A stretch of DNA of 64,000 nt from Garcia nutans (taxonomy: Eukaryota; Streptophyta; Magnoliopsida; Malpighiales; Euphorbiaceae), in NCBI GenBank assembly GCA_947685225.1, contig CANTUV010000008.1:31054001-31118000 (forward strand), written 5' to 3'. The notes beneath the pieces are model-generated. The model saw only the letters and a list, made by a program, of their open reading frames with translations, was not told the origin of the DNA and did not search any database. The position numbers were made by a program, and so were the translations under genes. This document shows, in pieces, positions 33,768-45,253 of this stretch; the first letter of the stretch is position 1, and each line of letters opens with the position of its first letter.

Positions 33768-35483
33768 CGAGTTGAGTTTTCTTGACTCGTAGGCTTGGAG
33801 CAGTAGATTTCGGTGATTAGCATTGAGCAGCACAACATAGCGCAGCACCTCAGAGTAGCCTTTAGTTTCTATTATGAGTTAACTAGTTGTGGCATGTATA
33901 TGTATATAAGATTGAGAGTTAGTATGTGATATTATACGTTATTGGTCTGTAATAATAATAAATCTCTACTTTATTCTGGATTAGAAGTGTGAATTTTCTT
34001 GTAGGTTGTAGTTGAGGGTATAAGGTGGATTCATTGGGAGTATATTGGAAACTGATTGTATTCATATTGGTCTGTGTAAAATGTTTTCAAAATCAGAAAA
34101 ACAAGTTTTGTCGACACTTGGGATCCAAATTTCTGGGCGAACCTCTGGCAAAATTTCTGTAAAATCGAAACAAAAATTTGATTAAGTAAAATTGGTAGAA
34201 ACATTTGGATAGTGTGGCACCTCTACTCGGCTTACACATGTAGGTCGGGAAGGGGTGTTACAGTTTAGGAAAACTAGGGTTTACGTATTAGTTTTGAGGG
34301 AATTAGGGTTTAAGAAAACTTAAGGTTTAGATTAACTGGTTTGGGGGGTTTACTGTTTTGGTTTTAGAGTTGAAGAAAATAGTTTAAAGTTTGATAAAGC
34401 AATTATGATTTTTAGAAACTGTAAAGTAAGTTAGAGTTTGGTGATTTAACAAAATATTTGGAAATTTTGGAAAAGAGTTAGAGGAAAACAGTTTAGGGTT
34501 TTTTAAAGTTTTTAGAAATAGGAAAAATGATTTAAGGTTTTTGAAAACAAAAGAGTATTTTTTAGGGTTTTTAGAAATAGAAGGAACAATTTAGGGTTCT
34601 AAGGTTTTGAGGAAATAAATTAGGGTTCTAAGGTTTTAGAAGAAATAGAAAAGTAATTTTTAGGGTTTTTGAAAATAGAAGAAACGATTTAAGGTTCTAA
34701 GGTTTAGAAGAAATAAATTAGGGCTCTAAGGTTTTTGGAATAAAAAGAAACAATTTATTAATTTTCAGTGATTGAAGCTACTGTAAGAAAATAAAAAAGA
34801 AATTAGAGATTCAAACCTTCGTTCGTTGGTTCCACCAAAAATTGCTTCTTGGATGAACAAGGACAAAGGCAAAGTTGCTGCCTTTGATAAATTATTGATG
34901 GCTTTGCTTGTTCCTCTCAAATCCGAAGTCCCAAGTTCAAAGTTCTAGTCCTAAGTTTTTCTTTTTCTTTCTCCCCCCTTTCTCTGTATTTTTTAGTGTT
35001 ATTTATAGTAAATTTAGAAGATTAATTCCAATTGTTTAAGGAAACTATAATTAATTAGGAAAAGAAAACCGAAACCAAATAGAATTTGGTTTCGGAAAAA
35101 ATTGCGTTGGAAAAATTTCGCTGGCAAAATTTGCGAAGGGCTGCGAGGAATTGCGAGAGCTGGGTGCGCTGGCGGGCTGCCAGACCATTTTGTCGTAGGA
35201 ATTTCCTGCGGCCATTTTGCCCGCAGGAAACTCCTTCGGGCAAAATGGCCTTCGCCCAAGGCCATTTCGCTTTCAGCGATGAATTTTTCGTCGTTGATTT
35301 TTTTGTAGCCGATTTTTATTTTTATTCTTATTTATTTATTTATTATTTTTTTTGTTTTATTAAAACTTATAAAAAATAAATACTAAAATAAATATTATTT
35401 AATTAAAATAACACAAAAATTATTTTAGACTATATAAAATATATTGGACCGGACTAGGTAAAAAATTAACGGTCTACACATCT

Positions 35484-35741
35484 GCAACAACATTTGCCTT
35501 GCCAGGGTGATAATCAATCAAATAGTCATAGTCTTTAATCAACTCCAACCACTGTCTCTACCGAAGATTCAATCTCTCTGAACACCCAAGTATTTCAAAC
35601 TATTGTGATCCGTATAAATGAAACACTTCTCCCTATAAAGGTAATATCGCCAAATCTTCAAAGCAAACACTATGGCTGCCAACTCCAAATCATACGTCGG
35701 ATAATTCAACTCATGCGACTTCAACTACCGAGAAGCATAAG
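35484..35741 (-). pseudogene. Element B RNase H, C-terminal half
   Basis: A short coding piece between two insertions. On the minus strand it reads HSYASR*LKSHE-like sequence, [15 protein letters not shown], FHLYGSQ and [20 protein letters not shown] then NVVAD, the RNase H tail. The first residues join the RT piece at 38606 across the solo LTR, and NVVAD joins 12416 across the Tat element. Stops present. Confidence 0.85.
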
Positions 35742-36118
35742 CTATGTGTAATATCCCAAAGTATACCCTAAAAGTTATGGAATTATTGTTGTATTTGGAT
35801 TTAATGTATATGTTTAATGGAAAGAGAAAAGAAGATAAATTAATTAAAAGAAAATATTATAAGAGATAGAGGTGTATGAAGAATGATAAGTATATATTGT
35901 AATTGTAAAATATGGGAAATATAAATACAATATATAAGAGATATACATATAGCAACATATACATCACATATACATGATGTATATATTGGTGTAGGAAAAG
36001 TAAGTGTATATAATTAATTAATAATAATAATAATAATGATAATAATGACAAGAGAAAAAGAAGAAAAGAAAGTCAAAGGGAAGGATAAATTGTGGTGGAG
36101 GATTTTTGGGATATTTTA

Positions 36119-36203
36119 TTATATATATATATATATAAGATAAGTTTGAATAAAGAAAGAAGATTTTCTTTCTTTCTTCTTCTTCTTCTTTGTTCTTGAA
36201 CGT

Positions 36204-36242
<39 letters not shown>
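36119..36242 (+). promoter_or_regulatory. LTR TATA box and GA microsatellite leader
   Basis: TATATATATATATATAAG (36120-36137) is a strong TATA candidate. About 80 bp downstream lies an uninterrupted (GA) run at 36208-36242. The LARD LTRs have a matching CT run on the other strand (53687-53714, 60059-60110), of different length. Confidence 0.6.
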
Positions 36243-36244
<2 letters not shown>

Positions 36245-36724
36245 TGATTTTATTTACATACACATCAAATTCTTAAGGGCTTTAAGAGAATTGAAGGTGG
36301 ATATTGAAGATTTGGCAAAAAATTCAAGTGTTCATTTCTTTGTGTTGATTTCTATTGATTGTGTTTATATTTGATATGTTTAGTTTGTGAAGATGATGAT
36401 AATGAAAGATTGAAGTATATAGATATGCTGAATTGGTATTTAGATGATGATAATATGGTTATTTGTGAGGATGATGATGGATTGTAGAAATTTTTTAGTA
36501 AGGGTTTAATATAAATGAGTTGGGGAATTGAATATTTGATATATGGATGATGTATATAATGATTATTATTATGATATGTTGAAGTTATATAAGTGTTAGA
36601 TTAATTGGTAATTGATGTATGTTATGAGTTTGATCAATTATTATCTTGGATTTTCTATATGTTTGTGTTTATTGAAGTTAAAAACACAGAATACATGAGT
36701 TTGGTCCGAAACAGAGGCAAAATG

Positions 36725-36835
36725 GATGCCACGGTCGTGGAAAATGAGTGCTACGGTCGTGGCAAGTGAGGGACACGACCGTGGCGGTTTAGAGAAAAGT
36801 GGGCAGATTCGTTTGCTAACCCACGGCCGTGGGGA
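36725..36835 (+). repeat. CCACGGCCGTGG modules
   Basis: Four short palindromic modules: CCACGGTCGTGG, CTACGGTCGTGG, CACGACCGTGGC and CCACGGCCGTGG. Confidence 0.8.
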
Positions 36836-38605
36836 CTTACATAATGGTTTTGGTTTGTAATTTGTGATCTATGGGTCTAGTATGAGACTAATAGGTGAAT
36901 AAGTGTATTGAAATTCATGTGTATTTGTAAGTAAGTGTGTATTCTTCCTTTTGGATTAGGTTGTGAAGAGGTTGAGTTGCCTTAACCTAGGTGTTAAGAA
37001 TTCTTGGAAGAGGAAGTGTATAGATTGATGTGAGTTGCTCTTGAGGTAAGTACAAACTTACATGGATGCATTCTTTTACATGATTTTGAGACTTAACACA
37101 TTTGGTTATAAATGTGTTAAGTAATTTACTATATTGTTAATACAATTTGATTAATGTTATGATTTGTATAATGTGAAAGATATGATGATCATTCAAAAGG
37201 TATATGCAATGTAATTGGTTATGATGAATACTTTAATGATGAATTGCTTTAATGTGAATTGAGAAATGATGGGATGTGATACCATTGTGGTTGGCTATAA
37301 TGATTCAAATGAAATAAATGGGGCATGTTTGCCTAGATGATGATGAATTCAAAATATATGTCCAATGCAATTGGTTATGTATACTCTATTGATGAGATGT
37401 GAAGCCATTGTTGTTGGCTATAATGATGCAAATGAGATTATTGAGGCATGGATGCCTAAATGATGATAAGAAAATGAGAATGAAATTGATAATGAAATAA
37501 TGAATGAATTGTGTGTCTAATATGTTATTCCATTTTCAGAGTTTTGTTGTTGGTGGCATGCCTAATGGTAACAATCTCTTGAAGCTAGGTTGGATCTAGT
37601 CCTTGAAGCCTAGTTAAGATGTTACAACCCTTGAAGCTAGGTTGGGTTTGGTTCTTGAAGCCAAGTTGGGTTGATATTTAGCATGCTTTATTCCCCTTGA
37701 AGCTTGGTTGAACCTAATCCTTGAAGCCTAGTTGGGATAATGATAATGATAAATGTGATAATTGAACCAAAACATTAACTCTGAAAGTTAAATGGCATAT
37801 TAGTGACTTTTGGGCCCATGCTTGTCTTTGTTTCAATGTGATTTATGAATGGTGAAACAATTGAATAAAGTAATGGAATGTAATGTTATGAAGTATGTTA
37901 TGATTACAATACATAAGTAAATTATCGAAAAGAAATATGGCCTGAGAAGCTATGTTGAAAGATGATATTCTGAAAGTATAATATGACATGTAATATGTAT
38001 ATGGATGTGGACGTTGTGAGTATTATTTTATGAATGTTCTAATAAGTTATGGAATTGTGGTTTATGTTAATGATATATGTATATAATTAAGAGATTAGTA
38101 GAAACATATAAAAAGTGTAATTGAAATGGGAAAACATGATAAGAAAATGAAGTTAATATATGAGTATGATTTTCTGTAATGTATGTTTATAATATTTATT
38201 TGTACTACTAAGCTTTCGAGCTTAGCGCGGTTGTGTAAATCGCGCAGGTGAGTAGGTGGTTGATCTGAAGTCAAATCGTTATGCCACATGAAGGGTAAGA
38301 GTATTTCGAGACCAACTAGAAAGTGGTGCATACATGTACAATTTAATTATGTTGTATTTTGATAAAAATGTATTCATATGTATAAATGAATTTTAGTAAA
38401 GACAAGATCATTATATATATGTAATATCATCAAAAGTATAATGAGTTTGTAAATATTCTTTAAATAAAATGTATTATTGTTTGGAACTAAAGTAAAGGTT
38501 TTTAATCTGAAATGAAAAGTGACATTCTTATACTTTATATACGTACTGCATGTATACAAGGTATATATATAGTACTTATATAGAGTATGGGGGTGTTACA
38601 CTATG

Positions 38606-39390
38606 ACTCTACCCTCCTACATTAAAACACAACCTAAACCGCTATGTGAAGCATCACTATAAATCACATATGGTTTATCTTCCACAAGAAAAATAAGAAT
38701 AGGAGTTTGAGTCAACATCTCCTTCAACTACTCAAAGCTTGCTTGACACTGCTCTGTCCACACGAATCTAACTCCCTTCCTAAGTAATCTAGTGAGTGGA
38801 GTAGCTATCAAAGAAAAACCTTTCGCAAACCGTCGATAATAGCCTACCAAACCCAGAAAACTTCTAACTTCAGTCACTGTCTTCGGTGGATTCCAATTCA
38901 AAATAGCTTTGATTTTACTCAGATCAACTCTTATACCATCTGCTGAAACTACATGACCCAGAAAAGTCACTTGATCAAACCAAAATTCACACTTCGACAG
39001 CTTAGCATACAATTGCTTCTCTCTCAAAGTCTGCAATACAATCCATAAATGCTTATCATGGTCCTCCTCATTATGTGAATACACCAAAATATCATCGATA
39101 AAGACCACAAGAAACTGATCTAGATAGGGTCTAAACACCCTATTCATCAAATCCATGAAAGCTGCTGGTGCATTCGTCAATCCAAAAGGCATCACCAAGA
39201 ACTCATAATGCCCATACCTTGTGCAGAAAGCTATCTTGGGAACATCTTCCTCTCTGATTCTCAACTGATGGTACCTTGATCTCAGATCAATCTTAGAGAA
39301 AACTGTTGGTCCTTTCAATTGATAAAGAGATCATCTATCCGAGGGAAAGGATACTTATTCTTGATGGTCACTTTATTTAACTCCCTGTAA
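38606..39390 (-). pseudogene. Element B reverse transcriptase
   Basis: 38728-39318 encodes 196 residues: [40 protein letters not shown], the catalytic [15 protein letters not shown], then [20 protein letters not shown]. All core RT blocks are present and FIDD keeps both metal-binding Asp residues. Downstream, 38606-38727 reads the RNase H start with stops; it ends at the solo LTR. Upstream, a frameshift at about 39330-39390 separates it from the fingers region. Confidence 0.92.
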
Positions 39391-39801
39391 TCAATGCACA
39401 ATCTTAAGGTACCATCCTTCTTCTTCACAAACAAAATAGGAGCTCCACGGAGAAACACTAGGGCAAACAAACCCTTTATCCAACAACTCCTGCAACTGCA
39501 CCTTCAAATCTCTCAACTCAGCAGGTGCCATTCGATAAGAAGTAATAGAGATGGGAGTGGTACCGGGCAACAAATCAATACCAAACTCCACTTCTCTCTT
39601 AGGGGGTATCCCTGGCAACTCCTCAAGAAAAACATCTGGAAATTCAGCAACTGTGGGTATACTATCAAGTTGAGAACCCACTACCCTGGTATCGACAACA
39701 TGAGCAAGATAAGCATCACACCCTTTTCGAATCAACCTCCTAGCTGCAACAGTTGAAACAAACATAGATGCAAGTTCTCTCTGCTCACTAGATGCCATCA
39801 C
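39391..39801 (-). pseudogene. Element B protease-RT connector
   Basis: 136 residues: LASMFVSTVAARRLIRKGCD, VAEFPDVFLEELPGIPPKRE and [20 protein letters not shown] then [20 protein letters not shown]. These are the conserved blocks before RT in chromovirus-type gypsy. A frame break follows SPWSSYF, where element C reads [15 protein letters not shown]. Upstream, [10 protein letters not shown] is out of frame. Confidence 0.88.
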
Positions 39802-39916
39802 ACTTCTACCATCACTGGTCTACTATAGCCCTATGCTTAGACAACCAGTCCATGCCTAAGATCAGATCATACTCCTTAAAAGGCATTTTAATCAGGTCAC
39901 CAAGAAACTTCTCATC

Positions 39917-40477
39917 CTAAATGACAACTGGACTATCTCGGTGCACCTTACTCACCACAACACTATGCCCTAAAGGATTTGTCACCAAAACATCAAATCC
40001 TAGGGACTCATAATGCAATTCAGACATAGGCAAGATGGATGCACTTATGAATGAATGAGTTGATCCTGGATCAATTAGAGTAAGAACTGAAATGCCAAAT
40101 AAAGAGAATGTAACTGCAATGATGGCTGAAGCATCCGGCTGCCTCTGCATCACATACATTTGATGAGATGGCCCAGCCTCATCTGGCTTACTGCCTTCGG
40201 ATGTAGAGCCTCCTCTCTGAATAAACCCAGGTCGACCACCTCTACTAAAACCTCTGCCACTACGACCTCCTCTCACACTAGGTAGAGAAACTACAGAATC
40301 TGCCTGCCTATCCTCCTGTAGCTCAGGAAAATCTCTGATAAAATGGTCAGGTGACCCACATCTGAAACATACTCCCAAAGTACCTCTCCACCTACAATTA
40401 CCTCCGTGTGCTCTACCACAATGAACACAAATAGGTGGAGCAGACCTCTGAGCCACTGGGGTCGGTGCACTAGCCAC
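39917..40477 (-). pseudogene. Element B gag zinc knuckle and protease
   Basis: 186 residues. ICVHCGRAHGGNCRW and CFRCGSPDHFIRDFPEL (the last Cys of the CCHC knuckle is Phe here), then Gly/Arg-rich repeats, then the protease: [23 protein letters not shown] is at the expected active-site position. It ends at SPVVI before the ILGMDW block. Element C (49332-51173) has the intact version, with the Cys retained. Confidence 0.88.
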
Positions 40478-41401
40478 AGAAACTGTAGGTCTAGATCTTT
40501 GCCTCTGATATGGTACTGACCTAATAGGCTACCTCTGGCCCCTACTGAACCTCTGAAAATGACCTCCTCGGCCTCTCTTAGCAGATGAAGACCCTGCCTT
40601 AAACTAGAGTCTCCTAACACTGGCCTCCTCCCCAGTAGCAACTGCTGCAATAGCCTATGCTCTCTCAATACTCCGGGCCGCTGCAACAAGCTGGGAAAGA
40701 TCCTGATACCGAAAACCAGCAATAATACACATAATAGAGGGCCTCAACCCCTCTTGAAATCTCCTACACCGGTCTATCTCATCTAAAATAATCCCACCGG
40801 CATAATGACTCAACCGAATGAACTCTATCTCATACTCTGTGATAGTCCGGTTATCTTGCCTCAGATTCAGAAACTTCATCTTCTTAGCATCCTTATACTC
40901 CCTCAGAGTATACTTCTACTCAAACTCCCATAGAAAATCACTATAAGACAAGGTCGGTAGATCATCCATGGCATGTGGAACTGTCTTCTACCAATCATAT
41001 GCATCTCTCTGCAGAAGAGATCTAGCATAATCAAATTTCTCTTCAGGAGTGGCTTGCAACTGGATGAATACCCTCTGAATTCAATCCAGCCACTGCTCAG
41101 CTACAGCAGGATCGGTAGTACCAAAGAAGTCCTCTGCTTTGAACTTCCTTAATTTATCATATTGCCTCATCGGTACTTGTGGCTGTGGTTGCGGTGGCAG
41201 CTGCTGCACTGGAGCCTGCCTCAACAAATCTACCATATGCCGTAACCAAACTAGCGGAATCTCATCAGCAGCTGGTCTCTCCAGCACAGGAGCAGGTGCT
41301 TCTCCAGCTATCTCAACCCTAGCTCCATCTCTACCCTCAATAGGAGCTACACTCTCAGCACTACCTTCTACAGATTGACATGATTGAGATGCCATCACCA
41401 C
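40478..41401 (-). pseudogene. Element B gag
   Basis: Starts MVMASQSCQSVEGSAESVAP at 41401; element C begins MASQSRQS, so the second Met is probably the start. Proline/glutamine linker, then YDKLRKFKAEDFFGTTDPAV and AEQWLD with a stop at 41081. Next pieces: 40655-40879 (MKFLNLRQDNRTITEYEIEF; GGIILDEIDRCRRFQEGLRP). Gag assembles the virus-like particle. Five or more lesions; the 40291-40722 ORF is mostly a shadow frame of this gag. Confidence 0.85.
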
Positions 41402-41540
41402 CTATATGTGCAAACACAGCAGAAATTACCCCATCAAAGATCAGAAACTGCCAGTGCCAATGCATGTATCTTATTTAAAAACCATATTTTAAAAATCTAA
41501 ATTTTCTTTTTCTTACAATTTACCTAGGTTGAGAATCTCA

Positions 41541-41559
41541 AACCTAGGCTCTGATACCA
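41541..41559 (-). promoter_or_regulatory. Element B primer-binding site (iMet tRNA)
   Basis: Minus strand TGGTATCAGAGCCTAGGTT, seven bases after the 5' LTR end. It matches the complement of the plant initiator-Met tRNA 3' end (TGGTATCAGAGCC-AGGTT) with one extra T. Overlaps a hairpin at 41523-41548. Confidence 0.88.
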
Positions 41560-41566
41560 AAACAGT

Positions 41567-43517
41567 TGTAACACCCCCTACACCCAATATATGTACACCA
41601 TATACACACACACTATATGCGATATATGTATACCGGATACAGGAATGTCACAGTTCATTTTAAACAAACCAATCTTTAATACTTTATCATCAAATCATTG
41701 TAAATCAATCTAAGTAAACTTAAAACATTTAACTTAATTTATAGAAATCAATAGATAAAACATTCCTTACTAAAATACATATTCATATATCTTCATTACT
41801 CCAAAAGTTTATCCAAAACATTTGTTTAATAAGCAGCAAAAAAAGCAGCGGAATATACATGTGTTTACATCAAAATCAATAAGTACAAAAATATGAAATT
41901 TATATATGCTGGCAGTTTGCCTCTGATCTTGATGTCAACAACTCAACACTGCTCTCACAAACTCAAGCCTAGACTCGACTCAGTCTAGACGAGCTCTCCG
42001 GCACAACCGGATTTGCCCTGTCACCTGTGCGATGAACCACAATTGCCCTAAGCAGAAAGCTTAGTGCTACAAACTTTGATTCAATATAAATCAATGCAAT
42101 GCTCATACACAATACATATGAATATATCAACTCATTACATTATATCCCAACATATTAATCATTTGCATTACATTTAATAATTCACATTAAAGCAAAGACA
42201 AACATGGGTCCAAAAAGGATCTAATATGCTATTCAAAGTTTAGAGATACTGCTTTGGTCCATAATGACACCTTGTGTCTAGCCCCGTAGGAAATATATAT
42301 ATTCATGGATAATGTAACAGCCCCAGTCTCTTGGACCTCAACCCGGTTAAACCCTTAGGCCCCAGTATCTTGGTCCTCAACCTGGCTAGACTGTTACAGT
42401 TTTTGAGGCTTACGACCCGGTCTTTTCACCTCAAAAACATCACATTTATCAGCTGGGCTTGGCTTACGACCCGATCTTTTCACCTGCCCAGCAATTCATA
42501 GGCATGCCGCCAAACCCAGAACTTTGAAATTTGAATAACATACTACCTCTACACAGAAGCTGAGACACGCTCAGTGACATGGGCGTGTCACTGGACATGT
42601 TACCAACCCAGAAACAGAACCAATGACACGCCCAAAGACATGGCCGTGCTACTGGGCGTGTCAGACCAAAAACTCTAAAATCGACACCAAAAACCACATC
42701 CAACAAACATCTTCCAAACTATATCAACAACATGCAAACTCAATTAAAACCATCAACAATCCATATATTACTTAAGAAAACCTCAAAACAACTCAATTAC
42801 AAACATCACAACACAATGACAACCATATATCACAACTCAAAGTCACAACACCCACAACTCTTGTCTCTTTCACCAAACTTAACCCTTTTCTCTTCAATCC
42901 AACCCCAAAATCAAAGTTAACAATACAACACAACCTCAAATATACCAAAACAACCTCAAGCACATCAACAACAACCAATCACCAAACTCAAAAGAAAACA
43001 AAGAAACAAGTTGGAAACTTACCAAAAGTGAAGAAAATCCTTAAAACTCCAACTTGATCTCTTGAAAATCTTCAATCTATTGTGTTTGGAAGCAACAAAA
43101 TCCCTTTTCCTTTGGTTGATAATGGTGGCTGGCCAAAGAAAGAAAGAAGAAGAAGAAGAAGATGAAAGAAAAGAAGGAAAGAAAGAAAATCAACCTCTTA
43201 AACCAAACACTTTCCTCAAATCACTCTCCACCAAGCAATTAACAATATAATAATACCCAATTACATCATCTTCCACTATGTTAAATAAATCTATTAAATA
43301 TCATCCTCCACTAACAATATTTAATATAATTAATTCAAATATCTCATTTGACCAACTCAACTTGTTGACTTGTATATAATGTATATATCTCCATATACAT
43401 AACATATACACACGCATACCATCTTCTCACTTAATAATAAATACACTTTAAATCATTTAATCCAATTCAACAATTAACATACCCAAAAAAATTTAGGGTA
43501 CTATATGGGATATTACA
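41567..43517 (-). repeat. Element B 5' LTR with internal deletion
   Basis: 1,951 bp with perfect ends (TGTAATATCCC and GGTGTTACA on the minus strand). Collinear with 8541-11056 except that it lacks the stretch equivalent to 9505-10252; the junction at about 42540 falls in a TACT shared by both sides. Cassette 42305-42495, hairpin 42048-42064, remnant CACG module 42556-42663. Confidence 0.9.
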
Positions 43518-43694
43518 CCAACTAGTTTAGTATAAGATTAGAATTCAACCCCATTTATATGGTCACTAATGTGCATTAGGTCCAATATTTTCAATTCTTG
43601 TGGAGTTTTTATAATATCATTTAAGATTAGAAGTGTACAATACAAGCTTAAAAAATGAAAATACATTATTAGATACTGCTATTAAAAACCTTAC
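43518..43694. other. Spacer between element B and the CNGC exon
   Basis: 43518-43522 is the right TSD of element B. The rest is AT-rich and probably intron of the CNGC pseudogene, into which element B may have inserted. Confidence 0.4.
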
Positions 43695-43824
43695 TTTCTT
43701 AACATCTTTGAAGAGGTGTCTTCTTATTTTCCTCTGCAAGCCATCAGGTAAGTTCTCTAAAATCATTTCTTCATTCACTCCTCTAGTGGCAGCCCAAAGA
43801 TACCGTTCAGCTTCTAGTACTTCC
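43695..43824 (-). other. CNGC-like exon (downstream)
   Basis: 130 bp, open, bordered by ACGTAG and GTAAGG on the minus strand. The open frame 43617-43868 extends past both splice sites; those extra residues are intron. Confidence 0.8.
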
Positions 43825-45253
43825 CTACGTGATAGCAGTAACGTTGGGTCCAATAGCAAATAACTCATAAATTTTTATGTTATAAGAATAATTTTAGATG
43901 AAAGAAAAAAATTAAACACTAATTTGAATAAAGATAGATTGCACAAAAGAATCATGTACGTAAAATTTTCAACTCAACAAATACCATAAGAAACATGTAT
44001 GCCATAAAATAAGTTCCAAATATAAGGAAATTTTCAAGCACGTCATCCCACATCTATATTGCAACAAGGAGAATCTTGGTATATTCGGCAAACCTGATAG
44101 CCAAAAGAAGCAACTCTAGCTAGTATTTTTGAGCAATGAGCCATGGCATTATAATTGGATCAAAACTTAACATCCAAAGTCAAAGTATCATGTAGGATGT
44201 GGTTGTCTCGTTTCAATTTGTTATACATTTGATGGGCTTAATCATTAATCTAATTTTTATGCCCTTAGTAAGGATTAGGTTTAACATACATAAACAGAAC
44301 ATAAATGAATTTTGTAAAGCCATTAACAAAATCACTTAACATACAAAAACAATAACAATAACAATAACAGAAATGAATTATGAAAAACAATTAACAAAAT
44401 CACTCTAACAAACAATGAAAATAATTAGTAAAATATAACTTTACAAAATAAAAATAAAATAGTAATAACAATTAAAACATAAAAATCAACAACAAAACTT
44501 TAAGAAAATATAAGTTTTGAAAAAGTTAATAAAAAATATGCAAGATGTTTAGTTAATAGATGATAACTAATTGCTTTTCATTGTTTCTTATGTTTCATTG
44601 TTTCATCTATTGTTTTTATGTGATTGGTGAATCATCTATAGAGAAATGGAACAACAAAACATTACAAGATGACCATTATCTAAAACCTTGGCAAGGATGC
44701 TAAGCCCCAAAAGGCAAGAATTTACCACTCTTCACATCCTACATCAATAACAAAATGGCAAGGATTAGTATATTTGTTAGTGTTAGAACTGTATATATGG
44801 GATTGTATATGTCTAGTCATCATTAAGGGACTATGGCTTAATAGTTGTACTTGTGGGATTGTATGATGTCTAATCATAGTTAAGGGACTGTATCTTGTTT
44901 AGCTATAGTTACCTTATTAAGGAATGAAAATATGTACATATACCTCTACATGCTTGAGGGAAGAAGATAGAAAGCATAACTTATATAAATTATCTATTTG
45001 TAGAGGCTAAAAATATATAAAAACCTATTTCATTCATCATTTTTTGTTTCATCAGGTTGCTTAAGGTGCAAGAGTATAGCACTAGCCGTCCTTAGCATCC
45101 TAACACCTTTATCACCTGTGAACTTAAATCAAATAATGGTCATTTTTTGTACTTGCTAGAATTCAAGATTGATTCTTCCTTGGAGGAAATGAATGTTGAA
45201 CTTACAAATTAGCAATGTATAACAAGCACAAAATATATGTAAAGTCAATGCAC
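43825..45253 (-). other. Intron of the CNGC fragment
   Basis: AT-rich. Near 44050-44150 a minus-strand frame reads HCSKILARVASFGYQVCRIY, which I cannot place. A possible copia solo LTR lies at 44782-45054. Nothing else recognised. Confidence 0.5.
44782..45054 (+). repeat. Possible copia solo LTR
   Basis: Begins TGTTAGAACTGTATATATGG and ends CATTTTTTGTTTCATCA-like (TTTTTTGTTTCATCA). Length, TG...CA and the TATAAATTATC near 44981 fit a short copia LTR. No TSD seen, so low confidence. Confidence 0.3.

Larger units (their letters stand above)
31294..34262 (+). mobile_element. Solo LTR of a different gypsy family
   Basis: 2,969 bp with ends TGTCACATCC...GGGGTGTTACA and TSD GTTTA (31289-31293 and 34263-34267). 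Sequence differs from the other gypsy LTRs except at the 3' end (GGTCGGGAAGGGGTGTTACA is a common plant gypsy LTR end) and at one hairpin (33750-33767). TATA-like TATATAAATATATG at 32145-32158, and AGGTAAGT donor-like at 32260. A hairpin array lies at 33397-33516. No coding sequence. Confidence 0.9.
12417..35478 (-). mobile_element. Tat-clade Ty3/gypsy (Ogre/Retand-like), about 23 kb with insertions
   Basis: A complete element in the RNase H region of element B, with TSD CATCT at 12412-12416 and 35479-35483 and TG...CA ends (TGTGAGCG at left, GGTCTACA at right). Minus-strand order: 5' LTR (35478-30223), PBS, leader, gag, protease, RT, RNase H, archaeal-type RNase H, integrase, an extra region with antisense genes, tandem repeats, PPT, 3' LTR (14642-12417). 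The second RNase H is the known hallmark of the Tat clade. Removing the two solo LTRs and the palindrome leaves about 17.2 kb. Gag-pol has stops and frameshifts, so it is not autonomous now. Confidence 0.9.
30223..35478 (-). repeat. Tat element 5' LTR, carrying a solo LTR
   Basis: 5,256 bp, of which 2,969 bp (31294-34262) plus one TSD copy are an insertion; about 2.28 kb belongs to the LTR. Both ends match 12417-14642. It has the same TTAGGGTTT motifs and an expanded GC-rich hairpin (35210-35250). Confidence 0.88.
35747..38600 (+). mobile_element. Solo LTR related to the LARD LTR
   Basis: 2,854 bp, TGTAATATCCC...GGGGTGTTACA, TSD CTATG (35742-35746 and 38601-38605). By eye it aligns along its length with the LARD LTRs at 51169 and 57561 read in reverse: same start, GA-rich microsatellite, CACGGCCGTGG modules, CTTGAAG cassette and double hairpin. 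It lies antisense to element B, as the LARD does to element C. ORFs at 35857-36263 are low-complexity. Confidence 0.92.
8541..43517 (-). mobile_element. Element B: Tekay/Del-like Ty3/gypsy, minus strand, with nested insertions
   Basis: One retrotransposon spread over 35 kb by nested insertions. CCAAC occurs at 8536-8540 and 43518-43522 as the TSD. Minus-strand order: 5' LTR (43517-41567), iMet PBS, gag, protease, RT, solo-LTR insertion (38600-35747), RNase H, Tat insertion (35478-12417), integrase, 3' LTR (about 11056-8541). Without insertions it would be about 9 kb. The chromodomain, polypurine tract and start of the 3' LTR are deleted. Lineage is inferred from long LTRs, the iMet PBS and RT/integrase motifs, because the diagnostic chromodomain is missing. 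Many stops; inactive. Confidence 0.88.

Noticed and set aside
35857..36263. Leu/Tyr/Ser-rich ORFs
   Set aside because: Products of TA and GA microsatellites in a solo LTR. 53554-53839, 59925-60143 and 60111-60359 are rejected for the same reason.
44050..44150. Possible protein fragment HCSKILARVASFGYQVCRIY
   Set aside because: Reads open in one frame for only about 30 residues and matches nothing I can name; it is not part of the CNGC C-linker.
44782..45054. Confident copia solo LTR
   Set aside because: TG...CA ends look right, but no target-site duplication was found, so it is kept only as a low-confidence repeat.
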